A stretch of DNA of 64,000 nt from Dicyema japonicum (Eukaryota > Dicyemida > Rhombozoa > Dicyemidae). The DNA is taken from NCBI GenBank assembly GCA_011109175.1, contig RDEW01000020.1, positions 62,001 through 126,000 of the forward strand. The letters are read 5' to 3'. Of the stretch, positions 26,975-39,757 are shown piece by piece (positions within the stretch are counted from its first letter, which is position 1; each line of letters starts with the position of its first letter). The position numbers were made by a program, and so were the translations under genes. The notes beneath the pieces were generated by a model, which ran no database searches, was not told the origin of the DNA, and was given only the letters and a program-made list of their open reading frames with translations.

Positions 26975-28530
26975 TCACATGAATGACTCAAAGTCATCAG
27001 AATCTCCATTCTCGTAGTTTTCGTAGTCACCCGACAGTGAGTCATCGTCAAAGTTTTCCAATGGAGTAGGATTAAAGTCGACTTTGTACCTCAAAATGGC
27101 TCCAATCCCCCCAAATCCCTTAACAAACTGTGATCCCTGCGGCGACTGGTCCCCCACTAGTTCAAGCGTTATCCCTATGAGTTCACAACCACCACCAAAC
27201 CTAATGAAACATAGTTTTCAGTCATCCACTCCAAATAACTCACACACTCAGTCACCGTCAACTCATCCTCAGTCTAACCACGTGAATAATCACTCAACCT
27301 CCGGATCGAAGTATCGCTCACACTTCCGCATTTCCTCTCTAGTCACGTGCTTGTATGAAACCTCCTCCGTCACAGGGTTTAGCAAAGTCATCATAACGAC
27401 GTCGAGGTTCTCCCAGACAATGAGAGTGTCAACAGCATTCATCTCAATGGCTTGGAGAGTGTCCACCAAGCCATATACATTCTTTCCAGTGTCGAGGTTG
27501 ATCTCGTTGAACAAACGATCTGCAAATACCCCCAAACACTTAACCAATGACCTTCTTCTCCTTATTGAATAGCACGTTGCTAAGACAATCCGACGACAGA
27601 GAAATTGCTTGAGTGAATCCGCTCTCGTCGCCGTAGGAAATATCCACCAACTTTAGGACAACCGCTTGCAGTCTCTGCGAAGATGACTTTGATGGCAAAC
27701 CATGTCAAACATGTCTGATTTGTGGAGCTCTGATTTGAAGTCAGCAGACCCTGCCAGAATCAATCCAGCCACGTTCGGTCTATCATTGGTTATGAACAGT
27801 TCTGTGCAGCATTCCGCTACTTTCCGTAAGTAATTGTGTCGTTTTTCCATCCTCAGTCGCTCGAATCTCCGCTGTGACTGTCCACCACGGCCTAATAGTC
27901 ATCAATTTATAAAACCGTGCTTCTTGGGAAGATCCACGTGGAATTTATGCAGTACCTCCTTGGTGTTCCCAGTTAAGGTCCCGAAAAGGACCCCATTTCC
28001 ATCCATTATCACGAACCCGAACTTCTGTTCGTTCTCCAGCAGACAAGCGAGCGCCTAAATTACAGAATTTCCTACTTCTGTGTGGAACTTGTTATCACAG
28101 AGGTAAAGTGAGCTATTTACTGGACGAAATGGCTCGAAGTCGATAGTTATCTTCTTTTCTTTGCCTTCGTCGGTGATCACGGTCCCGCAGTACAAGACGA
28201 GTCCATTTGGGGGTACTGATGATAGAGAACTCATGTTGTACCTCGAGAATAGAGCTTTAGCCGAGACTGTACAGATGTGATTGCACTCTGAACAGAAAGT
28301 CTGTTTACTCGGCTTTTTATGTTCGTTGCTGTCCCGTATTCGAGAGAAAGAAGTTTGGCTACTCTGGAGATTTGATCACGTGGAGGAACAATAAGTGAAA
28401 TCATGCTAGTACCATTTCTATACGTGAATGGCACTAATTACCCGCGGGCTGCCTCCAGATTTTTGATAAGTTTCTTAACCTTCCATACTTCAATGGTATT
28501 GCAAATGTCATTTTGTTCGCCGTTCAACAT
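26975..28530 (-). CDS. ETF1: Peptide chain release factor eRF1
   Basis: The minus-strand gene starts with an ATG at 28530 and ends with a TGA at 26975. Eight introns of 21-26 nt, all GT-AG, join the exons without any frame error. eRF1 reads all three stop codons in the ribosomal A site and triggers release of the finished protein. All key motifs are present: TNIKS in domain 1, the YLCDNKF box (YxCxxxF), and GRGGQ in domain 2 within [20 protein letters not shown]. Domain 3 follows ([20 protein letters not shown]) with the usual acidic C-terminus ([18 protein letters not shown]). The presence of both NIKS and YxCxxxF fits normal recognition of UAA, UAG and UGA, in line with a standard genetic code here. 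The length of about 440 residues matches the family. Confidence 0.97.
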
Positions 28531-28804
28531 AAGTAATGTCAGATAATGTGATTCGGAACTTTTTATTTAAATTTTAGTATAATAATTTTAAATATATTTT
28601 AAATATAATTTTAATTCAAATTTCATAACATCTCATTGAACTTTAATTTATTCATTTGCTCACTTAGGCCTCGAAAAAAAATTCGAATAACTAAATCTAA
28701 AAATCCACCTATCATCACTTGGCTGACAATTGTGAATATCTACATTTCCCCTCTGCCGTTTTGTCACTGCCGTTATCATCCTGATCTCACCCGAATGGAA
28801 AATA

Positions 28805-29824
28805 CAGTAAACCCTCATTAATCCGAAAACTTAAATAATCCGATTTTTTAATGATTCAGCAAAATTTTACGAAGATTCCATACAAACAGGCTTTAATAAA
28901 CCGAAACTTTATAAACCGCAATCCGAAAGAGATTTATTAAAAAATTCGGATTAATTTTCATTTAAATTTAAAATCTAACAGTACCACATGGTTAGAAAGA
29001 GAACCGAAATTTATATTGCACAGAAAGAAAGATCTGTGAAATAAAAAATACGTCAAAAATGACTCTCAGATTATCGCATGTCTGTAAAATAAAAATGAAC
29101 CTTTGTTTGGGAATTTATACACTTTCATAAATTCTTAAGAATCGTGAAAATGAGAAAACTGTGAAACTATGATTAACAATTTTACACAACCTGTGGTAAA
29201 CATCATCAACTTTATAATTCACTTGTTGAATGGATTTTAAGGGTCGATAAAATTAATGGTTTTATTACTAAAAGCTAAAGATGAAAAGATAAAGCCACTA
29301 ACGAAATTTTTTGAAAACATTAAAATTTTATTCCTTCCAAAAAACACAACTGGCCATCTTCAACCAATGGCAAGCATAATCAAGAACTTTAAGCATTATT
29401 ATAGAAAAGGGCTTATTTTGGATATATGGAAGCCCTTGATTTGGAAAAAGATTTTTTTGTGAATTTACGGAGGTCATCAATATTTTACCTCACGCATGGA
29501 ATGAAGAAAAGTAGACACAATAAAAATTGTTCATAAAGACAGGACAATCAAATGTCTCGATTCATTTGCTAATGAAGATATCATGCAAGATGCTGTTTTG
29601 AATGTGTACCTAAAGAACTGGAAGAACTTGCTAATGAAGAAGAAATAACTCATACAGAAACGCTCGACGAGAATGAAATCGTCATCCTCTTTTGTGAAGA
29701 TTATAATGTCGACGATGAAATTATTGATGCTGAAAATGCAGAGACCGATGTAGAATTTTCGCCATTACCTTCACAATCCGAAAGGCAACCAAATTTTTTT
29801 GTTCGGATTAATGAGGGTTTACTG
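28805..29824 (+). mobile_element. Pogo/Tigger-type DNA transposon, degenerate
   Basis: The element is 1020 bp, with 23-bp inverted repeats identical at both ends (starting CAGTAAACCCTCATTAATCC) and flanked by TA at 28803-28804 and 29825-29826, as expected for the Tc1/mariner-pogo group. Inside, the plus strand at 29256-29462 encodes IKILFLPKNTTGHLQPMASI and FKHYYRK, matching the DDE_1 transposase of pogo/Tigger/jerky elements. Most of the coding region is lost to deletion and stops. The element is dead, but the ends are perfect, so it could have been moved in trans fairly recently. Confidence 0.92.
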
Positions 29825-29919
29825 TATTCTAAACGCAAAGTGCCTCTTCCGATATCTTAACCAACAAAAGACCAAAGAGATCTTTAATATCCTACAACAT
29901 TGATGACAAAATTACCTTT

Positions 29920-30860
29920 AATAATCCAAGTAAACACAAGGACCCATCCAGACGTGTTGACTGGGCATTTCCCTCGTGGCTGCCATCTCTTGGGATTTCA
30001 TATGTGACTTACTCACCGACCATAACACAGTCATACAGCAAATTCCACGAAACTCGCGAGCAGTCTGGTCTGCCTTTACATTTTTTTCTTGAACATCGCT
30101 CCACTGGATCCTTTCAATCGAAGTTGTTGTCAGTTGCCGTAATGTAATAATACTACTCGCAAAATATTTATTCCGATGGGTCGACCCCACCGCTCTATAA
30201 CACATAACATGGACAAGAGGGAGAGGACTTCGACAAACAGTCAACTCGTGGGTGAAAAAATTTCATATCTAAATAAAGAAATCATCTTTAATAAGACAAA
30301 AAAGAACGACGGGGAGCCCTCTGAAAAAAGCAACGAGAACTCGCTTTCCACCACTGTATGGAAAACACACGAGATGCTCCAAAACCAATAAGCTTATAGT
30401 CATACAGCCTATTCCAAAGACCTAGACCATCGTACAAGACATAAGGAAAGGTCAAATGCACACAAATCAACTGAAGTACATTCCTTCATTAGAAATGCTG
30501 AGAACTCGTTCTTTCAAGGATCAGATGGTATCTCCATTTACGAACTGGCACTCCTAAGACCATCTGCGACGCAGGAATATAGAGAAGATTTTTGACTCAG
30601 TCCCCACAAAGAACCCGACAACAGTAATCTACTCAACTTCTATTCTTCCCATTCTCATGTCATGGCACACTTTATCATCACTCACAGAGGAAAACGATAT
30701 CGACTCAAATCGCGAAACCTCTCATACGGAGTCCCAGTAGGATCCTAACATTGTTCGACATATTCCTTAGCGACATTCATTATGTAGAAGAAATCTTCTC
30801 TTTATGTAGATAATCCTGGAACGTGGGAAGAAACTAAGCATGGACACTAATCGCTCAACC
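29920..30860 (+). mobile_element. LINE debris with RT fragments
   Basis: Near 30677-30742 the plus strand reads ITHRGKRYRLKSRNLSYGVP, and near 30800 SLYVDN, resembling RT motifs B ('GVPQGS') and C ('Y-DD'). Frames are broken throughout. Family assignment beyond APE-type LINE is not possible. Confidence 0.4.
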
Positions 30861-32190
30861 ACATCTTGCGGCTCTCGTGGCTAATAAATTAAATTTATTT
30901 TAAGAAACCTCAAGTGTTTCCTCGAATTTCTGCAGAATTCGATCAGAGTGTCCTCTAGGACCGATCGGGATTATTCCTCATGAGTAACACTTACACCAAA
31001 TGTGTTCCTTGGTTTTTTGCGGAAACAGAGGAAATTAACTACATCTAACTCTAGCTTAGTACCTTCGATGTCTAACCTTGTCTAATCCAACCTTTGTCTA
31101 CATGACTTCCACAACTTCCAGCTCAATTAACCGCTAAGCGATCATTTTTGTCATAAAAAAACTCACAAAATTCAGGAAAGAAAATTTTTGTAATATCCGA
31201 ACAAAGGCAATTCAAACCTCTTGATAAATTGATCACTTCAAAGAACTTGGGTCATTGAGGTCAGGAACTTTCGAAAGAACTGTCTCTCTTTTATGTGAGG
31301 TAACATTATGGAGAACTTCTTGAACGACTAGTTTCTTGAGAAAGGAATTTTGTGAGTTTGGTTTCATGTTTCTCTCGTGTTAAAAATCGGGTTAAATTAA
31401 CACAAATATCTTTTAGATAAGGCACAGCCTGAGAACAACGGTAAGGAGTCCTTGTTTATGGGACATTTTACTGTAACCTTGGAAATAGTTTTTCGTGGTG
31501 GAATCGTCGTCCCTGGCTCCCTCTGTTTTTATCAATGCATGGACTACTACGCAATTAATGGGTATCGTGAACTTGTAACCTAAATAGAAACTATTAGTTG
31601 TCCTGCTATAACGTTCCAGGGGATAAGTGGACATCGAGAGACAATCCTTTTTCGTACCCCAACCCATTTGACCAAATGAGCAAAATATATTGGAAATGAC
31701 TCCTCACTTGACCATTAATCTTGGATGATTTTATGGAAGTCGAAATACAACAGAAATGAGTTGATCTTTAAAAAAAATAATTTATGTTCTAAAGATGTTG
31801 TTATCTTCATGGAGGGGTCATTACAGAATGTTTATGTAAACCCCCAAGACCACCTAGGGGGAAGGCGTTAAAACTATCTAATTGGGAGATTGCAGCTTAT
31901 AATTAATTTCACAGTCACCTCAAGTGGTCCAGTATCGATCCCACTGTTTTCCGAGAGTGCCTTCGTGGATGGTTGCAGAGTAACTTGATATTGGTATCCT
32001 TCTTCAGGGCCAGTGGGGGGTTTCTAATTGGATTTCATGATTCTTTGCAGAAACGGGGAAAACTGTGGCCATTCTTCCTTGAAAATTCCTGTGAAAGAAA
32101 GTGACGAAAAAAGAAATCTCTGACAAAGGAAGAGGACACAAGGTTTTTGTCGGATTGAGTTAATGTTCTCGGTCTTTGATGAGAATATGG
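30861..32190. other. No gene recognised
   Basis: No supported gene, RNA or delimited repeat. The 84-codon frame at 31413-31667 (minus) has no recognised features. Confidence 0.4.
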
Positions 32191-32194
32191 CAAA

Positions 32195-32485
32195 CCTTGC
32201 ACAACAAGTGTATTCATACGTCAATAAGTTTTCACTGTCAAAGTGGACCTATCCTTTCCAAGTATCTTGTCCATCCTTATCAGTCATTGTGAGAACCCCT
32301 CCAGCGAGTAGGGGAGTGATGAATCTTTTTGGACGCTGGACAAGCACTGGGCGTCTCCTGAGACAGATGGATCACATGACACCTTTAAGGATTTGAAGAA
32401 GGCACCAAACAGAACGGAATCTCTCGACCAGGAGGGGCATTAAAATCGAACTCTAACGACAGAACTAACCACTTTGCTACTTAAT
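32195..32485 (-). repeat. SINE-like element, family 2, with tRNA-like head
   Basis: On the minus strand, reading down from 32485, a tRNA-like head has an A-box-like 'tagcaaagtggttag' and a B-box-like 'agttcgatttt'. It is followed by 'gtcatgtgatcc', 'gagacgcccagtgc' and 'ctggaggggttctcacaa', the same body as the plus-strand element at 4560-4888. Pol III promoter boxes plus a shared body make a tRNA-derived SINE the simplest reading. Confidence 0.6.
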
Positions 32486-32633
32486 CCAAGACATCTCCCA
32501 CTCAGAGACGTCTCCCACAGCTAATAATTTATTTTTTAATGAAATTAAAATCTATTTTTATCAGAGCAATTAGTTTACAATCATTTATGGAATATTAATT
32601 TATTTATTGCTATAAATAATTGTCAAATATAAA

Positions 32634-33645
32634 TTATTCGACTCTAAAAGTTCTCTTGTGAGAAGGTCTCCCACGATACCGAGGAGTCCCATCACACAAC
32701 AGAAAATGTTCCTTCCACTTGTCTTTTCTATAAAACCGTTTTTTGCATTTTTCGCACATGTGCTTGTAATTTTTACTGTGACTTTGGGAATGTCTGTAAA
32801 ATGCTCCATCAGTCACGACTTTACTGCAAATTGTGCACTTTATGTGCTTTTTTCCGTTAACATAAATTGGTTCCCCGCACATGCGAACATTTTTTGTCGA
32901 TCTCTTCCGAGGTTGAACTGTTTGGCTGATAATTTTCATCATTCGTTATCTCATTATGGTTATTTGAGGTATAAGCGACTGTATCCTGATAATTTACAAA
33001 GTTATTTTTCGCAGCACAGTTCAAACTCCCCCAGAAACTGAAAAGATGGGCATAGTAGTTATATTGGAGCATCATCATCTGGAAGGAATCTACGAATTAT
33101 TACGTTCACTACAAGTTCTGTAAACGTTCGTTTCGAAATCCCCCAGCAAATATGGCTTGTTGGTTATTTCAGATTTTTCATATTGAACGTCTGAAAACGT
33201 TAGCGAGGGTTCTTTAAAAGTAGTAAAATTTTTTTGAGCCTCAGTTGGAAAAGACTGTGTGTTTTGAATTCTTAAAAAATCTGGTATGCCGGGAGTGTTA
33301 TTTTCCTGTTGCCTTCTGTGATGAATCCACCTCAAGAAGTTGTTCACGTACCACGGACTGATCCCCCAATTATTCATAGACTCAAATATTCAAGATTTGC
33401 GTGTGCCAAATTATAACAATTAATTAAACGCAAAAAATAATAATCAATGTGTCAATATTATCTCGCTTTGCCTCAGCTTGTTGATTATACCCTCCCACGT
33501 GGGCTTGCAAATCAAAAGTAGAGCAGTCCATCTGACTTACGACCTGTTTTAGATCTGCAAAAGTTGAGCGCTGAATCAATATTTTCCAAAATAGGTCCAT
33601 TACATTCCAATTTGACATTGTCACGAAATATTGACCTAACATCAC
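32634..33645 (-). CDS. C2H2 zinc-finger protein
   Basis: Minus-strand exons between 33645 and 32634 can be joined through short introns (for example 23 nt near 33103 and about 43 nt near 32880). The C-terminus carries two zinc fingers: CTICSKVVTDGAFYRHSQSH (C-x2-C-x11-H-x3-H) and CEKCKKRFYRKDKWKEHFLLC-type, whose last ligand is Cys (C2HC); a basic tail follows (RYRGRPSHKRTFRV). The middle part is Asn/Ser-rich and hydrophilic. Two fingers and a GRPSHKR tail suggest DNA binding, but no specific family could be named. The start at 33645 and the first introns are uncertain. Confidence 0.6.
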
Positions 33646-34914
33646 TTTTTGAATCGTACTTATAGCCTAGTGACCATCAGTAACCAATGCATAAAATTAA
33701 GGGATGTTACATGTTTAATCGGCGTGAAATGTGGTAAATCACAATCTCATTATCTTCAAATCATTGGGTCTCGAGTTTGTCGATATCTATTAAATCTAGT
33801 GTATATTAAGAGAAATAAGAGCTTATTTTCAAACCTCTTGAGATAATGGTGATGACACATTATTCACAGTTAATTAAATCACAATTATTCTCACGCTAAG
33901 CAAGGATCACATCCCATTCAATTGTAACCCCAAAAAGTCTAGCAAAATCCAATAGACTTTGTCGAAACTTCAGCCGAGGTTGATGTTCTGAGTAATTAAG
34001 GAAATGTCCTCAAACACTACTTTGGGTGTCTGTGTGCGTCTGTTTGTCCCCATATAATCTCTAGAAACTGATGGGGTTAAAAGATGAAGTTGGTGAATTT
34101 AAGAGTGGGGGAAGGTGATTAGGATAAAATTTAATTTAGCCGATTTGGATTTCCAGCTGTTGTCTGCTGTAATTACCATTTTAATAAGGCAATTATCGAA
34201 AAGTCCGAATAAAGGGACAAACAAAAGAAAATACAGCGACAGTTTTTGTGCGAACAATTTCTATACTTTTATCACGCGAATTCATGGAAATTGATTTTTT
34301 TCAGTTTTTTAATGACAATTATTTCATTAAATTAATAAATTAGGGCCCACTATACCACAGCAGGCATTTTTGTCAACAGACTCAGACATCGAGGCAAGGA
34401 GCATTTCTTGGAGTCACAAGTAAACGGTTTGCTATACACGATACAGTGTATGGGGGTAGATCCTGAAAGCTGGAGTTCATATAACTTGGTCTGGAGTTGT
34501 AGATCATCTTATTTTCGAAAATCTCCTCCTTTCGTGACTCCACTATAGACTAACGAACTGCAGACATCACCAGAAAGCTGGTTCACTGTGAACATCTTGC
34601 TGTATAATATCAAACTTCAGGTGTCTCAAGATAGACAGTTTACTGTAAAGTATGAGGAGAGCCTTAAGTGTAGACTGGCAAACTGCAGACATCATTGAAA
34701 AACAGGTTCGCTGTAGGCTACAGTACGAACTTGACGAGGAAAATAATTTTACTGCAGCGAGGACAAAAATTCCTACCACGAATAATTAAGTAGAATGAAG
34801 GGTCTTAAAATCGTAAATCCAACATTATTTAGTAAGACAGTCAATTTTAACAAAAAGCAATTTATTACGTAACAAGACAATCAAAATCATCCAGCTGAAA
34901 GAGTTGAGTAACTG
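33646..34914. other. No gene recognised; internal duplication
   Basis: No supported gene. A roughly 45-bp block ('ctgcagacatca' ... 'ggttc.ctgt') near 34558-34600 recurs near 34683-34715, about 125 bp downstream in the same orientation. Confidence 0.4.
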
Positions 34915-35215
34915 TTTCCCCTGACAACTGCCAGAAAATTTGGAACAGCCACTCCATCTCTTGACGCTCATTGGTCACTTTCGATATCATTGACCAAGAC
35001 GATCTTAGTAAAGAGACCGTCCTGGGTCTGAAGACTCTACTCGTCTTGACAACAACGGGCTGCGCATGGAATCTGGTGGAGAGGCTGTCGTATTTTTTTA
35101 TTTTATGGTTCTCGAATGCTCGTGTTTCCTTTCAAGCTTTAAACGTGGAATCTGGATATTTGACTGGGGAAAGGTGTCTGTGCATGCCTCATCCCAAATC
35201 AGGCATTTTAAAAAA
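34915..35215. repeat. Dispersed repeat, copy B
   Basis: This is the second copy of the unclassified repeat at 155-445, in the same orientation, sharing 'caactgccag', 'tcactttcgatatcat', 'aaagagaccgtc', 'atctggtggagaggct' and 'ccaaatcaggcatttt'. It diverges by short indels. Confidence 0.6.
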
Positions 35216-35299
35216 TCAAGGGCAATACAGTTTTAAAAAAAGACATATTTATTTATAACAATAAAATCGTTCTAAAGTCCAGCGGATATGATCGAGTGG

Positions 35300-35445
35300 C
35301 TGTTACCTCTGACTACTGCCAGGGATATCCTTTGGAAAAGCCACTCGGTTTCCCGACGCTCCCTCGAGGCTTTGGTCAATAGACACCCAAGTGCTCTAAG
35401 GAAAGAGACCGTCTTGGGGCCAAAGACTCCGCTCGTCAGTTTTTA
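35300..35445. repeat. Dispersed repeat, copy C (partial)
   Basis: This third, shorter copy starts about 90 bp after copy B and keeps the first half of the unit ('actgccagggatatcct', 'agccactcggttt', 'aaagagaccgtcttgggg', 'aagactc'). It resembles copy A more than copy B at its start. Confidence 0.55.
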
Positions 35446-35465
35446 TTAATTAATTGATTTCTTAA

Positions 35466-35684
35466 TTATTTAGCGCTAACCTCAACAACAAGCAAACCAT
35501 AAGGTAGCTTGAAGTTGGGTCTGTTCGCTACAACAATTGTAGGCAGTTCCACCACGAGAAAGTGACTCTCATAAAACTCTGAGCTCATTTTCCCTTGTTC
35601 ATCTTCGGCTTCTCTGCCCCATCGGATCAAATTGACTGACCTCTGGGGACGCCCATTTTTTGCTATCATCGAACTTTTAGCCAT
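35466..35684 (-). CDS. Small hypothetical ORF
   Basis: A 72-codon minus-strand frame begins with an ATG (MAKSSMIAKNGRPQRSVN) and ends VVVEVSAK-like. I do not recognise it. Its amino-acid mix is protein-like, but it lies between a repeat copy and LINE debris and could be part of a retroelement ORF1 or chance. Confidence 0.2.
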   Translation of the reverse strand: MAKSSMIAKNGRPQRSVNLIRWGREAEDEQGKMSSEFYESHFLVVELPTIVVANRPNFKLPYGLLVVEVSAK

Positions 35685-35737
35685 CAGTTTTCTTCACTTG
35701 AAAGTAATGGGGGTAAATAAATAAAACGCTGAAATTT

Positions 35738-36545
35738 TTGACCTTTGACCAAACAATCCACTTAGTCATGAAATTCATCAAAAAAAGAACTGTCGACTGC
35801 AAAAGGATAATAATGAAAGAAATCATCTCAAAAGCCTACAAAGACAAACACAAGAAGTCATGGAGAGGAATTGGACAAAGAAATTTAAAAAAAATGTCAC
35901 AAAAACGCGACTGGCAGTCCTCACATCAGCCCTAAACAATCAAATCACCTTCAAATTTAAAAGACTCGAGGAAGACATCGAATATGAAGGTACTCCTAAT
36001 ACACTCAACAAAATCATGAAACAAAATGGAGGTTTAAGTCATATTTCCCATAGAAAATTAGAAGACCATATTTCTTCACAAAAACAAAATTGTTCCCATA
36101 CCATCGTAACTAGCACTTTAACGGGGTAGAGATTAAAATCAAAAGTCAGCTTATTCTTTCGGGTCGGGCGGAATACTCATGATTACTCTTTAAAAAATTG
36201 GGTCCACTCGTTCTCATTTCTCTAACAAATTTGGGTCCCTTCGCTTGTCCGTTAATTATAACTCTATCCAGAGCATCTGAAAGTAATTCGATATACAGAA
36301 TTCTTGAAGCTTGGGCAACTAAAGGATTCCTCCGTTTGCAGATCCATAGCCTTTCGACGAAAATCTTAGAGCAACTAATTCTCGATATGATCAACCCATA
36401 TCTCCTCGTATCCCCCTTCAAAATGGATTCCAGAAGGGTCATTCACGAAAACCTACCCCGTAAACTAACAAGATTTGCTTCGAAGACCCTCCAATCCAAT
36501 CAAAAGACCTTAGTATGTTCTAGTGACATACAATTGGCTTTTGAC
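35738..36545 (+). mobile_element. Jockey/CR1-like LINE, broken fragment
   Basis: Plus-strand frames give KKSWRGI, a linker-like stretch LNNQITFKFKRLEEDIEYEG, and then the RT start KILEQLILDMINPYLLVSPF followed by a motif A-like SSDIQLAFD. Order and spacing match the N-terminal part of the reverse transcriptase in the copy at 37040-38880. Several frameshifts are present. Confidence 0.6.
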
Positions 36546-36739
36546 TGAACTACAAGAAACTATTTCAAGGAAAATCTTTGGCTCAGATATCCAAAAAAAT
36601 TGAAAAGGTGAATTGGAAACTTTCTTAAAGGATGAATGGAAGGATGGTGTCGAAAAAATTTTAGTCTGTTTACAACTTCAGAAAAAAACTCTTTTAATTT
36701 TTAAAAATAGTGTTAAAATATTTTGAAGATTAATTCAGC

Positions 36740-36890
36740 GTTAGGTACCACGTGGGTGGGTCCCAAGATAGAAGAGATCGAAATTTTGATTTCTATATTA
36801 ACGTTAAAATGAGATTTTTGAGATCAATTTGGCAATAAGAACCACGTGGGCAGATCCCAAGATTGATGAGGTCGAACGAAGTAAGAACTC
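36740..36890. repeat. Two-unit repeat with CACGTGGG core
   Basis: The phrase 'accacgtgggtgggtcccaa' at about 36748 recurs as 'accacgtgggcagatcccaa' at about 36840, each followed by 'gat..a.gaggtcgaa'-like text. The block 'gtcgaaattttgatttc...attaacgttaaaatgagat' also resembles 41560-41720. This is a low-copy satellite-like family. Confidence 0.55.
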
Positions 36891-37039
36891 GTCGCCTGAG
36901 TTTGATCCATTATGATTTCTTTTTGTATATCAGAGAGTGAATTTATATCCAACCTCAGAGTATCGCAAACTGTGTATTTTTGCCTTAAAATTGTTCGGTT
37001 TGACGAATTGTGGCACTTTTGTTGTGATTTATGTTAATG

Positions 37040-38880
37040 CAACGTAGCGTCATGTGGTCCACCTTTTATGGTGGCGCCGAGTGCTTCTATGCACAAAAAA
37101 GGACCTACATTTCTCCCCCCCCCATCTGGAGTCATCTTCAGACGACAACCCTGCTGCCTCAGCCTCTTCTGGACAAAAGACCTAACCTTACTACTTGCCG
37201 GCGTCGTGGAGCAAAACCCAAAACCGCAACTAACGATTCTACAGCTTAACATCAATGGAATAATCATCATCGGATTCAAAAAAAGCCTTTCCTCTCATGA
37301 AGAAAACTACGCCATTCATCAACTATAAGAACGCAAGATGTTCCTTCAGGCGGTACAGCGATAAACTAGATCGAGAAACTAGTGCCCTCATCAAAGAAAG
37401 GAATCAGCTTAAAAGTAATCTTCCATCTTTCCCCGGGAGGAGAAGCCAAATCAAGAGCCTCAACGACGCAGTCGCACAGAGGTTGAAATCATCTCAAAGG
37501 AATGAATGGGAAAGCAGAATCAGAGGTCTTTGCAATCATAAATCTACCCATACATGTGGAAGACCATTAAAAAGCTCGGACCATATACGAAAACCTAATA
37601 ACACGGGCCAGCCAAATGTCCAAGAACTAAACAACCTTATGAAGTTTTATGTCGGAATCAGCCACGAGAAATTCCTGAAAACCAGCCCTTCCTTTACGAC
37701 CACGAAGCCAAAAAATTTCTTCATTATATTGCTTATCACATTCCGATATTTGGATTGAAATCAAAAATACAAAATCTTCCTCTCCTGCGGTCCTGATTTG
37801 ATTCCGGCTATTCTGCTCAAACATCTTGGCCCAATTGGAATAGAAGCGCTCCGGAACATCTTTAACTTTTCAATAAACCATAACCAAATTCCAGACATTT
37901 GGAAACAGTCCAACATACGCCCAATTCTCAAGCCGGGAAGGCCGAAAAGCGACCCCTCTTTTGGTACAGATTATGCTCATCATCGAAGCTCCTGGAAAAA
38001 CTCGTTCTACGCATCATTTACCATGTCCTTCCCCTTGCACATCTCCAACATGGTTTCAGGAGAGACCGATCTACATCAACACACCTCACCTCATTGAACC
38101 AGTTCATTATTGAAGGCTTTTCTGCAAAACCACATCTAAAATCTGTTTTATGCTCTCTCGACCTACAAAAGGCCTTCGATTCTGTATCCAGAAAAATCCT
38201 TACTCAAAAAATATTTAGACTATCCATCAACTAGAACATAAAATTATGGTTTTCAAATTTCCTCAACGGAAGAAGAGGGCGTGTATGCTTGGTTGGAATT
38301 CGATCAGTCTCAAGATTACTTTTAAATGGAGTTCCCCAAGGCTCCCCTGTCTCCTGCCCTATTCAACTTATAACTTTCCGACATTTCCAACCCAGTTATA
38401 GAAGACTCGATAATTCTCACCTATGCTGATGACCTACTAATTATTTCACGTGATAAGACCTCACGAATGCTTCAAAAAAGTACAAGAACTCTTGAAACTT
38501 GGCTACACCAAAACCGGATGAACATATCTTCCGAAAAATCCTCCACCACTCTATTTACCTCGGATAAAAGGCTCGGAGGATGTACCGTGGATCTATTCCT
38601 GGACAACGAAAAAATCCCTTTTACGAAGAACCCTAAAATTCTGGGGGTCACTTTTGATACCCACATGTGTTTTTCTGCCCATATTGAGAAGACCATTGGA
38701 ACTTGTCAGAGGAAAATTGGTTTAATCAAAACCATATTTGGTGGAATAAAAAAGCCATTCCCTGCTCTCGGTATTCTCTATAAGCAATTCATCGAGCCGA
38801 CAATCAGTTATGCCTTATCTCTCGTAGACCAACCGTCTTAAAGTTGATAACACCCTATGCGAGCTGCGACTACCATAATG
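37040..38880 (+). mobile_element. Jockey/CR1-like LINE, most complete copy
   Basis: Plus-strand order: the start of ORF2 with QLTILQLNINGI (first APE endonuclease motif, near 37230), then, after loss of most of the endonuclease, SALIKERNQLKSNLPSF, ILLKHLGPIGIEALRN, IPDIWKQSNIRPILKPG, LQHGFRRDRSTSTHLTS, CSLDLQKAFDSVSRKI (motif A), GVPQGSPVSC-like (motif B), YADDLLIISRDKTS (motif C, intact ADD), SSEKSSTTLFTSDKRLGG and NPKILGVTFDTHM. Frames must be joined at several indels, so it is not active. This copy defines the family to which the pieces at 840, 4990, 35738 and 52870 belong. Confidence 0.85.
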
Positions 38881-39039
38881 CACATCGCAAAGCTGTGTCT
38901 ACCCAGTCCATTTACCACCTTATCAAGCAAAACGGCAAGAGTTTCTTAACCTTAACCCTACAGCAAGACCTGTCGTCGACAGACGTCCTGTGTCAAGCAG
39001 TTTCCAGAAGCACGCCCATCTCTTCAAAGAATTCTTCCA

Positions 39040-39295
39040 TTTTGAGAACACATTCTCATTGGATTGAGGAATGTTCTATGATCTCCGCCACGCTTGCCAC
39101 ATTTGGTCTTTCCATTCTTTAGATAGGAAGAAACAATTGCACATACAGTTATACGAGGAAGACCCATAACTCGGGAGATCTCAGTATTGCCAAAATTATT
39201 CTTAGTGTAGTTAATAACGAGCTCTCTGACTTCATTTGAAATTTTACGCCTTTCCTGGCGATTGTTTCTTTCATTTTCCTGGTTGTTCTATCACT
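39040..39295 (-). mobile_element. Tc1/IS630-like transposase, N-terminal fragment
   Basis: A minus-strand frame reads NNRQERRKISNEVRELVIN, then FGNTEISRVMGLPRITV and IVSSYLKNGKTKCGKRGGD. This is the helix-turn-helix DNA-binding start of Tc1/IS630-like transposases (a repeat-recognition helix 'TEISRVMGLPRITV' followed by the basic GKR-GGD linker). The catalytic DDE part and the terminal repeats are not seen. Confidence 0.7.
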
Positions 39296-39757
39296 CGAAG
39301 GGACTAGGGGTAAATAAAAAATAAATAAATTTCTGGTCTTATTTAAAATGTCCAAAAAATCATTAATGGTTCAAGAAAATGTGACCTGAAACCAAATAGA
39401 ATGATCACTATAAATACAAAATGAGTACAATGTTAATGAACAAAGTTATCCCAAACGGAATCAAAGATATTTTATCCCCGTACCTACAAATGGAGAAAAC
39501 TGGTTTGTAACGGAAACATAAAAGCAACAAGTGAACGCTCCCAGAGATCAGTCAGATGGATCAGGGAGGACAAGAGTGGTCATATATGAGAAGGTAAAGA
39601 GAAGCATTTATTTTTATTTATTTAAATCGTAAAATAATTAATATTTATTATAATCAAACAACAACAACTATGGTAGTATTGTTATTGTTGTTAGTAATTT
39701 AATGCTGTTAAAATTTAAATTCTGCGTATTTATCGATCTTGCACTCGAGTGTAGGCA

